Positions 6,939 through 12,989 of a stretch of 42,955 bases of DNA are shown one piece after another. Source of the DNA: a virus; the IMG/VR virus record IMGVR_UViG_3300045738_002441, positions 1 through 42,955 of that record. One strand, written 5' to 3'. Every line of letters begins with the position of its first letter. Positions within the stretch are counted from its first letter, which is position 1. The position numbers and the translations under genes are program-made. A model generated the notes under the pieces. That model searched no databases. It saw only the letters and a list, made by a program, of their open reading frames with translations, and was not told the DNA's origin.

Positions 6939-7267
6939 GTCGCCACCCCGTCTGCGATTGCCTGCGTCTGTACGTTCTCAATCCGGTTCACCGTCTCCCA
7001 GCCAAACCACGCAACCGCGCCGTCGTAGCTGTAGATCAGCGCAGATGTGTTGGTCAGGACGCCAACCCCGATAAGGTCAGCGTAAAAGCCGCCGTGGTCG
7101 TCGCTGGTGTGCCGGAAATACGCGGTCACGATTGCGCCCTCTTCGTTCTCAACCTCGTCAGCCCAGACATCGGAGATATCAGCGGTGCTGTCCTCTGCGG
7201 GCATCTTGTCGAGGCGTAGGCGAGGGGGCCGAGATAGAGGCGGGGATATTTGCGTTTGGAAGCTCAT
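6935..7267 (-). CDS. hypothetical early protein (110 aa)
   Basis: 110 residues. The first 25 are Pro/Arg-rich and disordered (PPLSRPPRLRLDK). The rest looks like a compact beta-rich domain (V-T-A-Y-F-R-H and A-V-A-W-F-G-W-E segments). A later in-frame Met (residue 22) could be the true start. No family is recognised. It is coupled upstream and downstream by ATGA. Confidence 0.65.
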   Translation of the reverse strand: MSFQTQISPPLSRPPRLRLDKMPAEDSTADISDVWADEVENEEGAIVTAYFRHTSDDHGGFYADLIGVGVLTNTSALIYSYDGAVAWFGWETVNRIENVQTQAIADGVAT

Positions 7268-7641
7268 GACCGATACCCCGCAAAATCCTCAAAGTGCTTT
7301 TCGTATTCACGTTCCAAGAGCCAAAAGACTTCTGCGTGTTCACCGCCCCGCAGGTAGTCCCTGACGATGGGCCAGATGTGTTCACTCGCATAAAGCGACG
7401 TTCCATCGTGCCAGCACTGACCGCCTGTTACATGGCAGTTGGTGTGATGGGGCGCTTGATTGCCGCCCGATGGGTCAAAGCAGTGATGGAACTCAAGACC
7501 ACACGAAGGTTCGTATTCATCATTGCGGGACAGAGAGGCATGGAAGTTGATGCCGCCGATTGGCCCGCGCAACTCCCAGCTATGCCGAACCGATGTGAAT
7601 GGTTTCGTCCATGTGTATTTGTGACCTGCGAAACGGCTCAT
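7264..7641 (-). CDS. conserved-looking His/Cys-rich phage protein (125 aa)
   Basis: 125 residues with many aromatic, His and Cys residues: FHHCFDPSGGNQAPHHTNCH near residues 51-70, then QCWHDGTS. The pattern suggests a metal-binding surface. The N-terminus, SRFAGHKYTWTKPF, and the segment R-G-P-I-G-G-I-N-F-H-A-S-L look like a folded beta domain. No family name is recognised. ATGA overlaps at both ends support translation. Confidence 0.7.
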   Translation of the reverse strand: MSRFAGHKYTWTKPFTSVRHSWELRGPIGGINFHASLSRNDEYEPSCGLEFHHCFDPSGGNQAPHHTNCHVTGGQCWHDGTSLYASEHIWPIVRDYLRGGEHAEVFWLLEREYEKHFEDFAGYRS

Positions 7642-7901
7642 GACGTGGCCTCGCGGGCCTTAAGCATGGCGTCGGCATGAGCGAACTTATATTCAGCAGT
7701 CAGCTGGAAATCGTCACGTGGTGCGGGTTTGTGGGGCTCGTTGTGCGGGTTCCTATTCCGGTCGATCCCACGCTGCACACTGATCCACGCCTCGGAAGGC
7801 TCAGGCGATTTTGATGCGAAGTAGTCGCGCAGGGTCATACCCCAGTCGGTGTCAACTCCGTTTGATACGGGGAACGCGCTGCCGCTTGTATCAACGCTCA
7901 C
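7638..7901 (-). CDS. small phage protein with GMTLRDYFA motif (87 aa)
   Basis: 87 residues. The segment G-M-T-L-R-D-Y-F-A-S-K (about 21-31) recurs in many short phage early proteins of unknown function, and the C-terminal Y-K-F-A-H-A-D-A-M-L-K-A-R helix fits the same group. The middle is polar and Pro-rich. It is coupled to its neighbours by ATGA overlaps. Function is unknown. Confidence 0.75.
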   Translation of the reverse strand: MSVDTSGSAFPVSNGVDTDWGMTLRDYFASKSPEPSEAWISVQRGIDRNRNPHNEPHKPAPRDDFQLTAEYKFAHADAMLKAREATS

Positions 7902-8095
7902 GACGCACCGCCGATCACCGCGTCGATAACATGCGGCTCAATTACCCATGAGGGCGTGATAAGCTTAGAAGTGGGGGCGGGGCAGGGCGCAGCGGTGCCC
8001 GCCAGAAGGCCGGTAGCGAAGGGCTTGACCCGCGCCACGATCTGTTGGGGCGTGGCCGTCTTGCCTGCGCTGTTGCTGTAGAAATGCGGGGTCAT
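7898..8095 (-). CDS. hypothetical protein (65 aa)
   Basis: 65 residues, MTPHFYSNSAGKTATPQQIV, with a short Ala/Pro-rich centre. An AGAGGA motif nine bases upstream supports the start. No family or function is recognised. Confidence 0.6.
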   Translation of the reverse strand: MTPHFYSNSAGKTATPQQIVARVKPFATGLLAGTAAPCPAPTSKLITPSWVIEPHVIDAVIGGAS

Positions 8096-8117
8096 TGTCG
8101 TTCATCCTCTCTCAGGG

Positions 8118-8312
8118 TTACGGGTAAGTTGCGTTGAACGTCGCGATAGCTTCGCGCTTCGCGGTGACTTCAACTGCCGTGATTACTGAGGATGCGCCGG
8201 TTGCAGCGATCAGGGCCAAAGCGCCCTTTGAGGTCTTGGCCAAATCGCTAGCCGCCTTGTAAGCGGCTGCGTAGATCGGTGCCATTGCCTGCATTTTTTC
8301 GTTGGTGGTCAT
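8118..8312 (-). CDS. first gene of the leftward early operon (64 aa)
   Basis: The start at 8312 (MTTNEKMQAMAPIYAAAYKA) is chosen for its GAGGA Shine-Dalgarno seven bases upstream; an in-frame upstream Met would lie in the operator region. The 64 residues are Ala-rich and mostly helical, with one moderately hydrophobic stretch (A-L-A-L-I-A-A-T-G-A). As the first gene after the repressed promoter, it should be among the earliest expressed. No family is recognised. Confidence 0.65.
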   Translation of the reverse strand: MTTNEKMQAMAPIYAAAYKAASDLAKTSKGALALIAATGASSVITAVEVTAKREAIATFNATYP

Positions 8313-8343
8313 TGGTTCATCCTCGTGTTGTTGTTGAGGATAG

Positions 8344-8400
8344 ACTAAATTAGACAAAAGGCTAACACAACCCCTAAAATAGACATGTGTCTAATTTAGT
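8344..8400. repeat. 13-bp inverted repeat around the leftward promoter
   Basis: ACTAAATTAGACA (8344-8356) is matched by its exact reverse complement TGTCTAATTTAGT (8388-8400), with 31 nt between. Both arms contain the TTAGAC half-site of the operators, and TAGAC is also directly repeated at 8341-8355. This would suit cooperative repressor binding or a DNA loop over the leftward promoter. Confidence 0.65.
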
Positions 8401-8407
8401 TTGTCAG
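8376..8407 (-). promoter_or_regulatory. candidate leftward early promoter
   Basis: On the minus strand a CTGACA -35-like box (8407-8402) and a TATTTT -10-like box (8381-8376) flank the operator. The 20-nt spacing is longer than ideal, so the exact boxes are uncertain. The position between repressor gene and early operon, with an operator in the middle, supports a repressed promoter here. Confidence 0.4.
8380..8393. promoter_or_regulatory. operator, TAGAC-N4-GTCTA (leftward promoter)
   Basis: TAGAC ATGT GTCTA is a perfect dyad with a 4-nt centre. The same dyad (TTAGAC-N4-GTCTAA) lies at 8903-8918 in the rightward promoter. Matching sites at the two divergent early promoters around a repressor gene are the expected layout of a phage immunity region. 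Confidence 0.75.
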
Positions 8408-8468
8408 GTAACCTTACGGTTGCAAAGAATCGCAACCTTGCTCAATATGGAACAAAGGGAGTACCGAA

Positions 8469-8654
8469 TTGCACGAATACAATGATTTTCTAGAGATTTT
8501 GAAAGACGCGCCTGACGGCATCGCAAGAGCAATTATCGCTGATCTTAGCCGACAAGGCCACGAACGCTTGCTATCAGAAACTTGCGCTGTTCTTCGTCAA
8601 GCTGGTAAAACAGTTCGCGAAGTTCCTCGTATGCCTGATCATCGTCAACACTAA
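8469..8654 (+). CDS. possible TTG-start gene antisense to the repressor end
   Basis: A 61-codon frame opens with TTG (LHEYNDFLEILKDAPDG), seven bases after a good GGGAG Shine-Dalgarno (8457-8461). It covers the gap left of the repressor gene and runs 110 nt into its 3' end on the opposite strand. The first 25 residues look protein-like; the rest is constrained by the repressor coding strand. A 6-bp hairpin, GGTTGC / GCAACC (8418-8437), precedes it. It may be a real short gene or chance. Confidence 0.35.
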   Translation: MHEYNDFLEILKDAPDGIARAIIADLSRQGHERLLSETCAVLRQAGKTVREVPRMPDHRQH

Positions 8655-8832
8655 GGCCCAGCACATTAGCAAGTGCCCGCGCGTTGTCGGCGTTGGTGCT
8701 TGCGCCCTCACGTTTCAGAAACTTATCTATAGCGTGATACGGTACACCCGACCTGCGCGACAGGTCGGCCTTAGAAATGTTTCGTTCTTTGATTTCAGCG
8801 AGAACCCGGTCTCTAAATGATTTTCCAGCCAT
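8545..8832 (-). CDS. CI-like HTH repressor without peptidase domain
   Basis: 95 residues from the ATG at 8832 (MAGKSFRDRVLAEIKERNIS). The HTH (about 18-45) reads K-A-D-L-S-R-R-S-G-V-P-Y-H-A-I-D-K-F-L-K. The short C-terminus, E-E-L-R-E-L-F-Y-Q-L-D-E-E-Q, is probably for dimerisation. There is no S24/LexA-type autocleavage domain. A longer start at 8886 has a GAGGT nine bases upstream but would put operator half-site sequence into the protein. A CATTAT box seven bases before 8832 suggests a leaderless mRNA. It should bind the TAGAC-N4-GTCTA sites. Confidence 0.8.
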   Translation of the reverse strand: MAGKSFRDRVLAEIKERNISKADLSRRSGVPYHAIDKFLKREGASTNADNARALANVLGLSVDDDQAYEELRELFYQLDEEQRKFLIASVRGLVG

Positions 8833-8892
8833 AGCCAGATAATGGCACGGCGGAAAATATGGGGCTACAAGCCGATTGTCTAACATCTGTTG

Positions 8893-8921
8893 TTGACCTC
8901 ACTTAGACATAAGTCTAAACA
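8893..8921 (+). promoter_or_regulatory. rightward early promoter
   Basis: TTGACC (8893-8898), a 17-nt spacer and TAAACA (8916-8921) precede the cro-like ATG at 8927. The predicted start of transcription falls at or beside the ATG, and no Shine-Dalgarno is at a normal distance, so the mRNA may be leaderless. The operator fills the spacer, so repressor binding would block polymerase. Confidence 0.6.
8903..8918. promoter_or_regulatory. operator, TTAGAC-N4-GTCTAA (rightward promoter)
   Basis: A perfect 6-bp dyad with ATAA at the centre lies between the -35 and -10 boxes. It matches the site at 8380-8393. A single half-site, TGTCTAA, is at 8877-8883, which may help the repressor control its own gene. 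Confidence 0.8.
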
Positions 8922-8926
8922 TAGGT

Positions 8927-9139
8927 ATGCAGCATTCAGAAGTTATCAAGGCCATCGAGGCCCACGCCGCCGACTTTAACATTGGCGAGCCGACAATTGG
9001 GCAGATGGCGGTGCAGAACCGCCACGCCTGCGAACGTATCCGAAAAGGCACTGCAAGCATCGGGACTATGCAGCGCGTCTTGGACTTCATCAAAGATGAT
9101 CGGCAAGCACGAAAGCGCTCGAAGCGGGGTGCAGCATGA
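8927..9139 (+). CDS. Cro-like small DNA-binding protein
   Basis: 70 residues. T-I-G-Q-M-A-V-Q-N-R-H-A-C-E-R-I-R-K-G (about 23-41) reads as a short helix-turn-helix, with a basic tail (QARKRSKRG). It is the first gene after the rightward promoter, divergent from the repressor, the position of Cro. Role by position: repress the early promoters and favour lytic growth. Direct homology to known Cro proteins is not obvious. Confidence 0.6.
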   Translation: MQHSEVIKAIEAHAADFNIGEPTIGQMAVQNRHACERIRKGTASIGTMQRVLDFIKDDRQARKRSKRGAA

Positions 9140-9363
9140 AGTTCCGCAACCCCAAGGGATACCAGCGCTGCAAGAAGTGCCGCGAACTGGTCACCGACGC
9201 CGCCAACTGCGCGAATTGCGCCAATCGGAACCCGCTGAGTCTTACGGGCAAGGTGGACACGTCCCGCGACCGCGCCCCGCGTCTCACGCTTGATATCATC
9301 GAAGGCAACTCCGAGGAAGCGCTTGGTGGCGTGTCCTTTGCGCAAAAGGCGTATCGAGCATGA
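9136..9363 (+). CDS. small zinc-ribbon-like protein (75 aa)
   Basis: 75 residues with CKKC (12-15) and CANCANC (24-30) pairs, as in a compact treble-clef or ribbon finger. The remainder is polar. The ATG overlaps the cro-like stop. It may bind nucleic acid or protein through the zinc knuckle; no family name is recognised. Confidence 0.65.
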   Translation: MKFRNPKGYQRCKKCRELVTDAANCANCANRNPLSLTGKVDTSRDRAPRLTLDIIEGNSEEALGGVSFAQKAYRA

Positions 9364-9506
9364 CCCCCTTCCCCCCATTCAGCCGTCCTCCCGTCGGCTG
9401 GGTATCCGCGCCTGTTCTCCCCTCCTGTTGGGGCGCGGATCAACTAGCAGAGGTTGAGCTTCCCACGGCTCCCTCTGCGCTTTTCTTCTCACGAGGTGAC
9501 GCATGA
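9360..9506 (+). CDS. 48-aa Pro-rich microprotein
   Basis: 48 residues (MTPFPPFSRPPVGWVSAPVL at the start). Both ends overlap neighbours as ATGA (9360-9363 and 9503-9506), which bridges what would otherwise be a 139-nt gap. The composition is Pro/Ser-rich, and no family is recognised. The exact double overlap is the main support. Confidence 0.5.
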   Translation: MTPFPPFSRPPVGWVSAPVLPSCWGADQLAEVELPTAPSALFFSRGDA

Positions 9507-9706
9507 CGCAAAGCCACCAGATCCTCGCCGCCCTCAAGGCAGGCCAGCACATCACGCCTATCGACGCGCTGCGGGACTTCTCCTGCTTCCGCCTCGGCGC
9601 TCGTATCTATGAACTCAAACAGGCAGGCCACCAGATCCACACCGCCCGCGTAGAGACGCCCTCCGGCGCTCTCGTGGCGTCCTATTCGATGGAGGCGCAG
9701 GCATGA
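9503..9706 (+). CDS. helix-turn-helix domain protein (HTH_39-like)
   Basis: 67 residues: Q-I-L-A-A-L-K-A-G-Q-H-I-T-P-I-D-A-L-R-D-F-S-C-F-R-L-G-A-R-I-Y-E-L-K-Q-A-G (about 6-42) is a small winged HTH typical of phage HTH_39-type proteins, followed by a wing I-H-T-A-R-V-E-T. ACGAGGTG precedes the ATG. Probably a DNA-binding accessory early regulator; the target is unknown. Confidence 0.8.
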   Translation: MTQSHQILAALKAGQHITPIDALRDFSCFRLGARIYELKQAGHQIHTARVETPSGALVASYSMEAQA

Positions 9707-9969
9707 ACCGCGCCGACATTCTCAGCACCGCAGCCCATGCCGTAACCGTAGACCGTGACGCCACACACGGCAGCGTAGAGGACAACTTCGCCAGCATCGC
9801 GGCGATCTGGTCCTCACGTCTCGGCCAGACCGTCACCGCAACGCAGGTTGCCATCATGCTTGTGGACCTCAAGACGGTTCGCGCATGGGGCAACCCTGCC
9901 CATGACGACAACTGGGTTGATATCGCAGGCTATGCGGCTTGTGGCGGCGAAATCGCGGGGCGCAGCTAA
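9703..9969 (+). CDS. DUF6378 phage protein
   Basis: 88 residues matching the DUF6378 pattern: R-D-A-T-H-G-S-V-E-D-N-F-A-S-I-A-A-I-W (about 18-36), V-A-I-M-L-V-D-L-K-T-V-R-A and H-D-D-N-W-V-D-I-A-G-Y-A. Genes of this family are common in phage early regions; no function is established. It is coupled at both ends (ATGA in, TAATG out). Confidence 0.85.
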   Translation: MNRADILSTAAHAVTVDRDATHGSVEDNFASIAAIWSSRLGQTVTATQVAIMLVDLKTVRAWGNPAHDDNWVDIAGYAACGGEIAGRS

Positions 9970-10286
9970 TGGGGATGCGCGGTCAGCACAAAAACAAGCG
10001 CGACCTGAACGAGGCGGATATTTTCGCAGAGCTTCGCGCCTATGGCCTGTCCGTCTATTCGATGGATCGCCCTGCTGACGCGCTCGTGGGCTACATGGGC
10101 CGCTCGTATCTGATCGAGGTCAAGGGCCTCAAAGGCACGCTGACCACGCCCCAAGAGACGTTCCTGGAGGGCTGGAAAGGCGACTTCACAATCCTACGCA
10201 CCATAGAGGACGCGGCGAAATTCGCCCGTGCCGTGCGGGCTGGGGAACCTGTCAAATTCGTAGAGCATCGCGGGGTAATTTCGTGA
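9969..10286 (+). CDS. PD-(D/E)xK / VRR-NUC-like nuclease
   Basis: 105 residues. The start at 9969 (MGMRGQHKNKRDLNEADIF) overlaps the previous stop as TAATG. The core has A-D-A-L-V-G-Y near residues 38-44 and Y-L-I-E-V-K-G near 49-55, a D…ExK nuclease signature of the small phage Holliday-junction or VRR-NUC-like proteins. It lies next to the replication genes, so resolving branched replication DNA is a reasonable role. Active-site reading is from sequence; activity is inferred. Confidence 0.75.
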   Translation: MGMRGQHKNKRDLNEADIFAELRAYGLSVYSMDRPADALVGYMGRSYLIEVKGLKGTLTTPQETFLEGWKGDFTILRTIEDAAKFARAVRAGEPVKFVEHRGVIS

Positions 10287-11068
10287 GCATAGTCCACATC
10301 CCATTCTATCCGTCTGACTGGCTGGCCGGTACTGCCGCGCTCTCCGATGCAGAGAAGGGCGTCTACATCACGCTTGTTGCCCGCATGTACGAGATGGCGG
10401 GGCCTATCGAGCGCGACGACAACCGCCTGTATCGCGTGTGCGGTTCCAAGTCGAAAGCATCGTTCGTCAAGGCGCTCAATTACCTCATTTCCGAGGGCAA
10501 AATCATTGAGACGCCAGACGGCCTAATCAACGAAAAAGCTGCAAAAGTCATCGAACAAACGACCGAAAAGTCATCGAAAGCTAAAGCAGCAGCGCAATCA
10601 CGTTGGGACAGAAAACCCAATAAAAACAATGGGGGCAGTGATGCGGACGCATCCGCTGAGCATATGCCCAAGCAATGCCAACCAGAACCAAAGCCATATA
10701 AAGAGGTTACTAGCGTAACCTCTAAAGGCGATTTGCCTTCTAAGCATCATGGCTTTGACGAGTTCTGGGAGGTGGTCCCAAACAAGCTGGCGAAGCAAGC
10801 GGCGAAGAAAGCTTGGGGCGGTTTATCAATCGAAGAAAAGCGATCCGCGTACTCAGCGGTGAAGGCGGGTTGGTTCTCAGACTGGCAGAACCGCTACCCC
10901 GACGCCAACCCTCTGCACCCTGCGTCGTTCCTGAACGGCAAGCGGTGGGAGGACCAGCCAGCCCAACCCAAACTCAAAGCAATCGACGGAGGCCACAATG
11001 GCGAACGAACTAGCAAATCAGAATTCAAACAAAACGCCTTCATTGCAGGCGCGTCAGTCTCATCGTGA
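10283..11068 (+). CDS. DUF1376 replication initiator-like protein
   Basis: 261 residues from a GTG that overlaps the preceding stop (GTGA). The N-terminal DUF1376 domain (about 5-85) has H-I-P-F-Y-P-S-D-W-L-A-G-T-A-A-L-S-D-A-E-K-G-V-Y. A low-complexity linker (85-150) and a C-terminal helical domain (F-D-E-F-W-E-V-V-P-N-K onward) follow. This two-part form is usual in phage replisome organisers related to lambda O and YdaU. The linker-coding DNA has iterons and palindromes (10543-10723), a likely origin. Confidence 0.8.
   Translation: MSIVHIPFYPSDWLAGTAALSDAEKGVYITLVARMYEMAGPIERDDNRLYRVCGSKSKASFVKALNYLISEGKIIETPDGLINEKAAKVIEQTTEKSSKAKAAAQSRWDRKPNKNNGGSDADASAEHMPKQCQPEPKPYKEVTSVTSKGDLPSKHHGFDEFWEVVPNKLAKQAAKKAWGGLSIEEKRSAYSAVKAGWFSDWQNRYPDANPLHPASFLNGKRWEDQPAQPKLKAIDGGHNGERTSKSEFKQNAFIAGASVSS
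10543..10723. other. candidate replication origin within the initiator gene
   Basis: Two perfect 13-bp direct repeats, AAAAGTCATCGAA, lie at 10543-10555 and 10566-10578 (23-bp period, about two helical turns). A GATGCG / CGCATC dyad follows at 10640-10653, then a 9-bp dyad AGAGGTTAC-TAGC-GTAACCTCT at 10702-10723 next to an AT-rich stretch. As in lambda, the repeats fall in the linker region of the initiator gene. They look iteron-like, but only two copies are perfect. Confidence 0.45.
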
Positions 11069-11429
11069 GTGGATCGCGGGCCGGTCGTTCACCCTTCTAA
11101 GCCACTACTGGCGCGAGGACGACAGCGAAGCCCTGACGGCTGCAATGGGCAAGGATTGGGCCGACGTGCTGGAGGGATTGCCACAAGACGCCATCCAGAA
11201 AGCCTGCATCCAGTATCAGCGCGACGAGCCGCGCCGCAAGCCGACGCCGGGGGCTATCTACGCGCTGGCCCGTGAAGCCATGCCGCGCCCTACGCTGGTG
11301 CGCCCCGAGATGCCCGCAGAACCCGAGCGCCCCGAACCAACCGCCGAGGAACGCGCCCGCGTTGCCGAATACGTCAAGCAGGCGGGCTTTGCCGTTCGCC
11401 GCGCCAACCCCAAAGGAGAAACAGCATGA
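10998..11429 (+). CDS. probable helicase-loader or replication accessory protein
   Basis: 143 residues. It overlaps the DUF1376 gene by 71 nt in another frame. The core, F-T-L-L-S-H-Y-W-R-E-D-D with later R-R-K-P-T-P-G-A-I-Y-A-L-A, is helical and resembles small alphaproteobacterial phage proteins that follow the initiator. The C-terminus is Pro/Glu-rich. By position it may load or recruit helicase; there is no ATPase motif, so it is not a DnaC-type loader. Confidence 0.65.
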   Translation: MANELANQNSNKTPSLQARQSHREWIAGRSFTLLSHYWREDDSEALTAAMGKDWADVLEGLPQDAIQKACIQYQRDEPRRKPTPGAIYALAREAMPRPTLVRPEMPAEPERPEPTAEERARVAEYVKQAGFAVRRANPKGETA

Positions 11430-11707
11430 ACTACCTTCAATGCGATGCGGAAGGTTGCGACCACCGCGAAAACACCCCCGACTATGGCCCGCACCTGATC
11501 GGCAAGCCATGCCCTGTCTGCGGCGCAAGCCTTCTGACGCAAGAGGACTTCGACGGGGCAGAGCCTTACCGGCTGTTCGTTGAAGAGCTGATTAAGGCGG
11601 GGATCGCGACCACCGACGACCGGCCCAAGAAGGACACCGAGGTCGCAATGGGCATCCACTTCCACGCGGGAAAGACGAGCGTGACGATTGGGGGCGACGA
11701 CGAATGA
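11426..11707 (+). CDS. zinc-ribbon protein (93 aa)
   Basis: 93 residues. CDAEGCDH (6-13) and CPVCG (29-33) form a zinc ribbon. The remainder, with R-L-F-V-E-E-L-I-K-A-G-I-A and a C-terminal beta segment, is of unknown type. The start overlaps the previous stop (ATGA). Possibly a DNA- or RNA-binding early protein. Confidence 0.7.
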   Translation: MNYLQCDAEGCDHRENTPDYGPHLIGKPCPVCGASLLTQEDFDGAEPYRLFVEELIKAGIATTDDRPKKDTEVAMGIHFHAGKTSVTIGGDDE

Positions 11708-11853
11708 CCGGTCAATTCGCCCACTGGACCCGCCCTGACATGAGCCGCGCCTTTGACGTGTACGGCTTCAACCTGTGTCGCATCGCCCGCATGACGGGCC
11801 GCACGGTCCCTGACGTTAAATCAATCTTGGGGGGTTCGACGTGCCCCAGATAA
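11704..11853 (+). CDS. 49-aa microprotein with helix-turn-helix look
   Basis: 49 residues: MTGQFAHWTRPDMSRAFDVY, then a helix rich in Arg, and V-P-D-V-K-S-I-L. The ATG overlaps the zinc-ribbon gene stop (ATGA), and the 3' end overlaps the next gene by 13 nt. R-I-A-R-M-T-G-R-T-V-P-D-V could be a recognition helix, which is weak. No family is recognised. Confidence 0.5.
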   Translation: MTGQFAHWTRPDMSRAFDVYGFNLCRIARMTGRTVPDVKSILGGSTCPR

Positions 11854-12119
11854 CTCCAAAGATACCTCGCGGCATTGTCGCGGCGGCGTGCCAGCTTGGC
11901 GGGCTTACCTTTTCGCTGCCCGCACCCGCCCGTCACCATGACGTTCTGCAATCAATGCACGTTCTAGGCGTCGAAGCCACGCAAGCCGACCAAGGGTTCC
12001 TAGACCATCGCGGCGTCTACGTCGGGCGCAAAGCGGCGATGATCGTAGCGTACCAGCATAAGCAGGTTACCGACGAATTCGAGGAAGGCGGGGATCTTTA
12101 CAGTGAACACCTTTGGTAA
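11841..12119 (+). CDS. conserved phage protein of unknown function (92 aa)
   Basis: Starts at GTG 11841 (MPQITPKIPRG) with a G-rich Shine-Dalgarno upstream. The pattern A-P-A-R-H-H-D-V-L-Q-S-M near the middle, A-D-Q-G-F-L-D-H-R-G-V-Y-V-G-R-K-A-A, and the closing L-Y-S-E-H-L-W is shared by a widespread group of phage proteins with no known role. The family look is good; the function is unknown. Confidence 0.75.
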   Translation: MPQITPKIPRGIVAAACQLGGLTFSLPAPARHHDVLQSMHVLGVEATQADQGFLDHRGVYVGRKAAMIVAYQHKQVTDEFEEGGDLYSEHLW

Positions 12120-12147
12120 TTCAGACGCAGAAAATGGGGGGTTCCCA

Positions 12148-12612
12148 ATGAACGAGCAAGACGCCCGCGCCCGCATGGTGGCTGACATCACGGCCAGCTT
12201 TTCGGAGGACATGCCGTTGCCGAAGCTGATGCAGTTGCACAAGGCACGCGGTTTCGACGCAATCCAGATCGACGGCGAGCACCCGACGCACCCTGTCGGG
12301 GCAGACTTCCGCCGCGATTGGGAGGCTGGTGTCTACGTTGGCGAGATGGGCCGCAAGTACGGCGTGACGGATCGCACGATTTGCACATGGGCCGAGAAAG
12401 CGGGCTACCCAAGCCGCCCACGCGGTTCCAATCCCCGCATCAAGGTTACGCCGGAGTTTCGCGCCGTATGGCTGCGCGGCGTGCCCACAAAGAAGATCGC
12501 CGCATCGCTTGGCGTGGCGCAGTCAACCGTTCTTCGCACAGCGCGGATCGCAGGATTGCCCCGCCGTCGCCCAGGAACCCCGCATGATATGTCTCAAGGA
12601 GCCGCAGAATGA
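12148..12612 (+). CDS. double helix-turn-helix protein (154 aa)
   Basis: The start at 12148 (MNEQDARARMVADI) follows a GGGGGG Shine-Dalgarno; an upstream GTG would overlap the preceding gene without one. Two HTH units are visible: V-G-E-M-G-R-K-Y-G-V-T-D-R-T-I-C-T-W (about 70-87) and T-K-K-I-A-A-S-L-G-V-A-Q-S-T-V-L-R (about 114-130), each followed by an Arg/Pro-rich turn. Likely a transcription regulator of phage genes. The target is unknown. Confidence 0.75.
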   Translation: MNEQDARARMVADITASFSEDMPLPKLMQLHKARGFDAIQIDGEHPTHPVGADFRRDWEAGVYVGEMGRKYGVTDRTICTWAEKAGYPSRPRGSNPRIKVTPEFRAVWLRGVPTKKIAASLGVAQSTVLRTARIAGLPRRRPGTPHDMSQGAAE

Positions 12613-12989
12613 CTGAACACACCGACATTTTAGGCCGTCCCCCCGTGATGCGCTTTATTCCCAAGCAACCGCAGATCGACGCGGTATCCGACGACTGGCG
12701 CGGCGAACACATCATGCGGAATATACCCCGCAGCGCCGCCAGCACGGTAAACGTGGCGACCGCGAAGAAAAGCAAAGCCCGCCGCGTGAGAAAGCCCACC
12801 AAGCCGACGCGGTATTGCGCCGTTCCATCGTGCAACAACGCCCTAAGCTCACAGAACAAGATGGGGGTCTGCAACGGTCACCGCCACACCGATCTGTGCC
12901 AGTGCCCGCCGTGCCTCAACCGTCGCGGCCACATGACCACATCCGACCGCCTAGCGATGGCGATTGCAGAAGCGGAGGGCGGGGTATGA
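12609..12989 (+). CDS. Cys-rich zinc protein (126 aa)
   Basis: 126 residues. The first half is basic and disordered (K-K-S-K-A-R-R-V-R-K-P). The second has CAVPSC (70-75), C88, a His pair and CQCPPC (97-102), an arrangement fit for two zinc ions. ATGA overlaps at both ends. The family is not recognised; a nucleic-acid-binding role is likely from charge and zinc motif. Confidence 0.7.
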   Translation: MTEHTDILGRPPVMRFIPKQPQIDAVSDDWRGEHIMRNIPRSAASTVNVATAKKSKARRVRKPTKPTRYCAVPSCNNALSSQNKMGVCNGHRHTDLCQCPPCLNRRGHMTTSDRLAMAIAEAEGGV

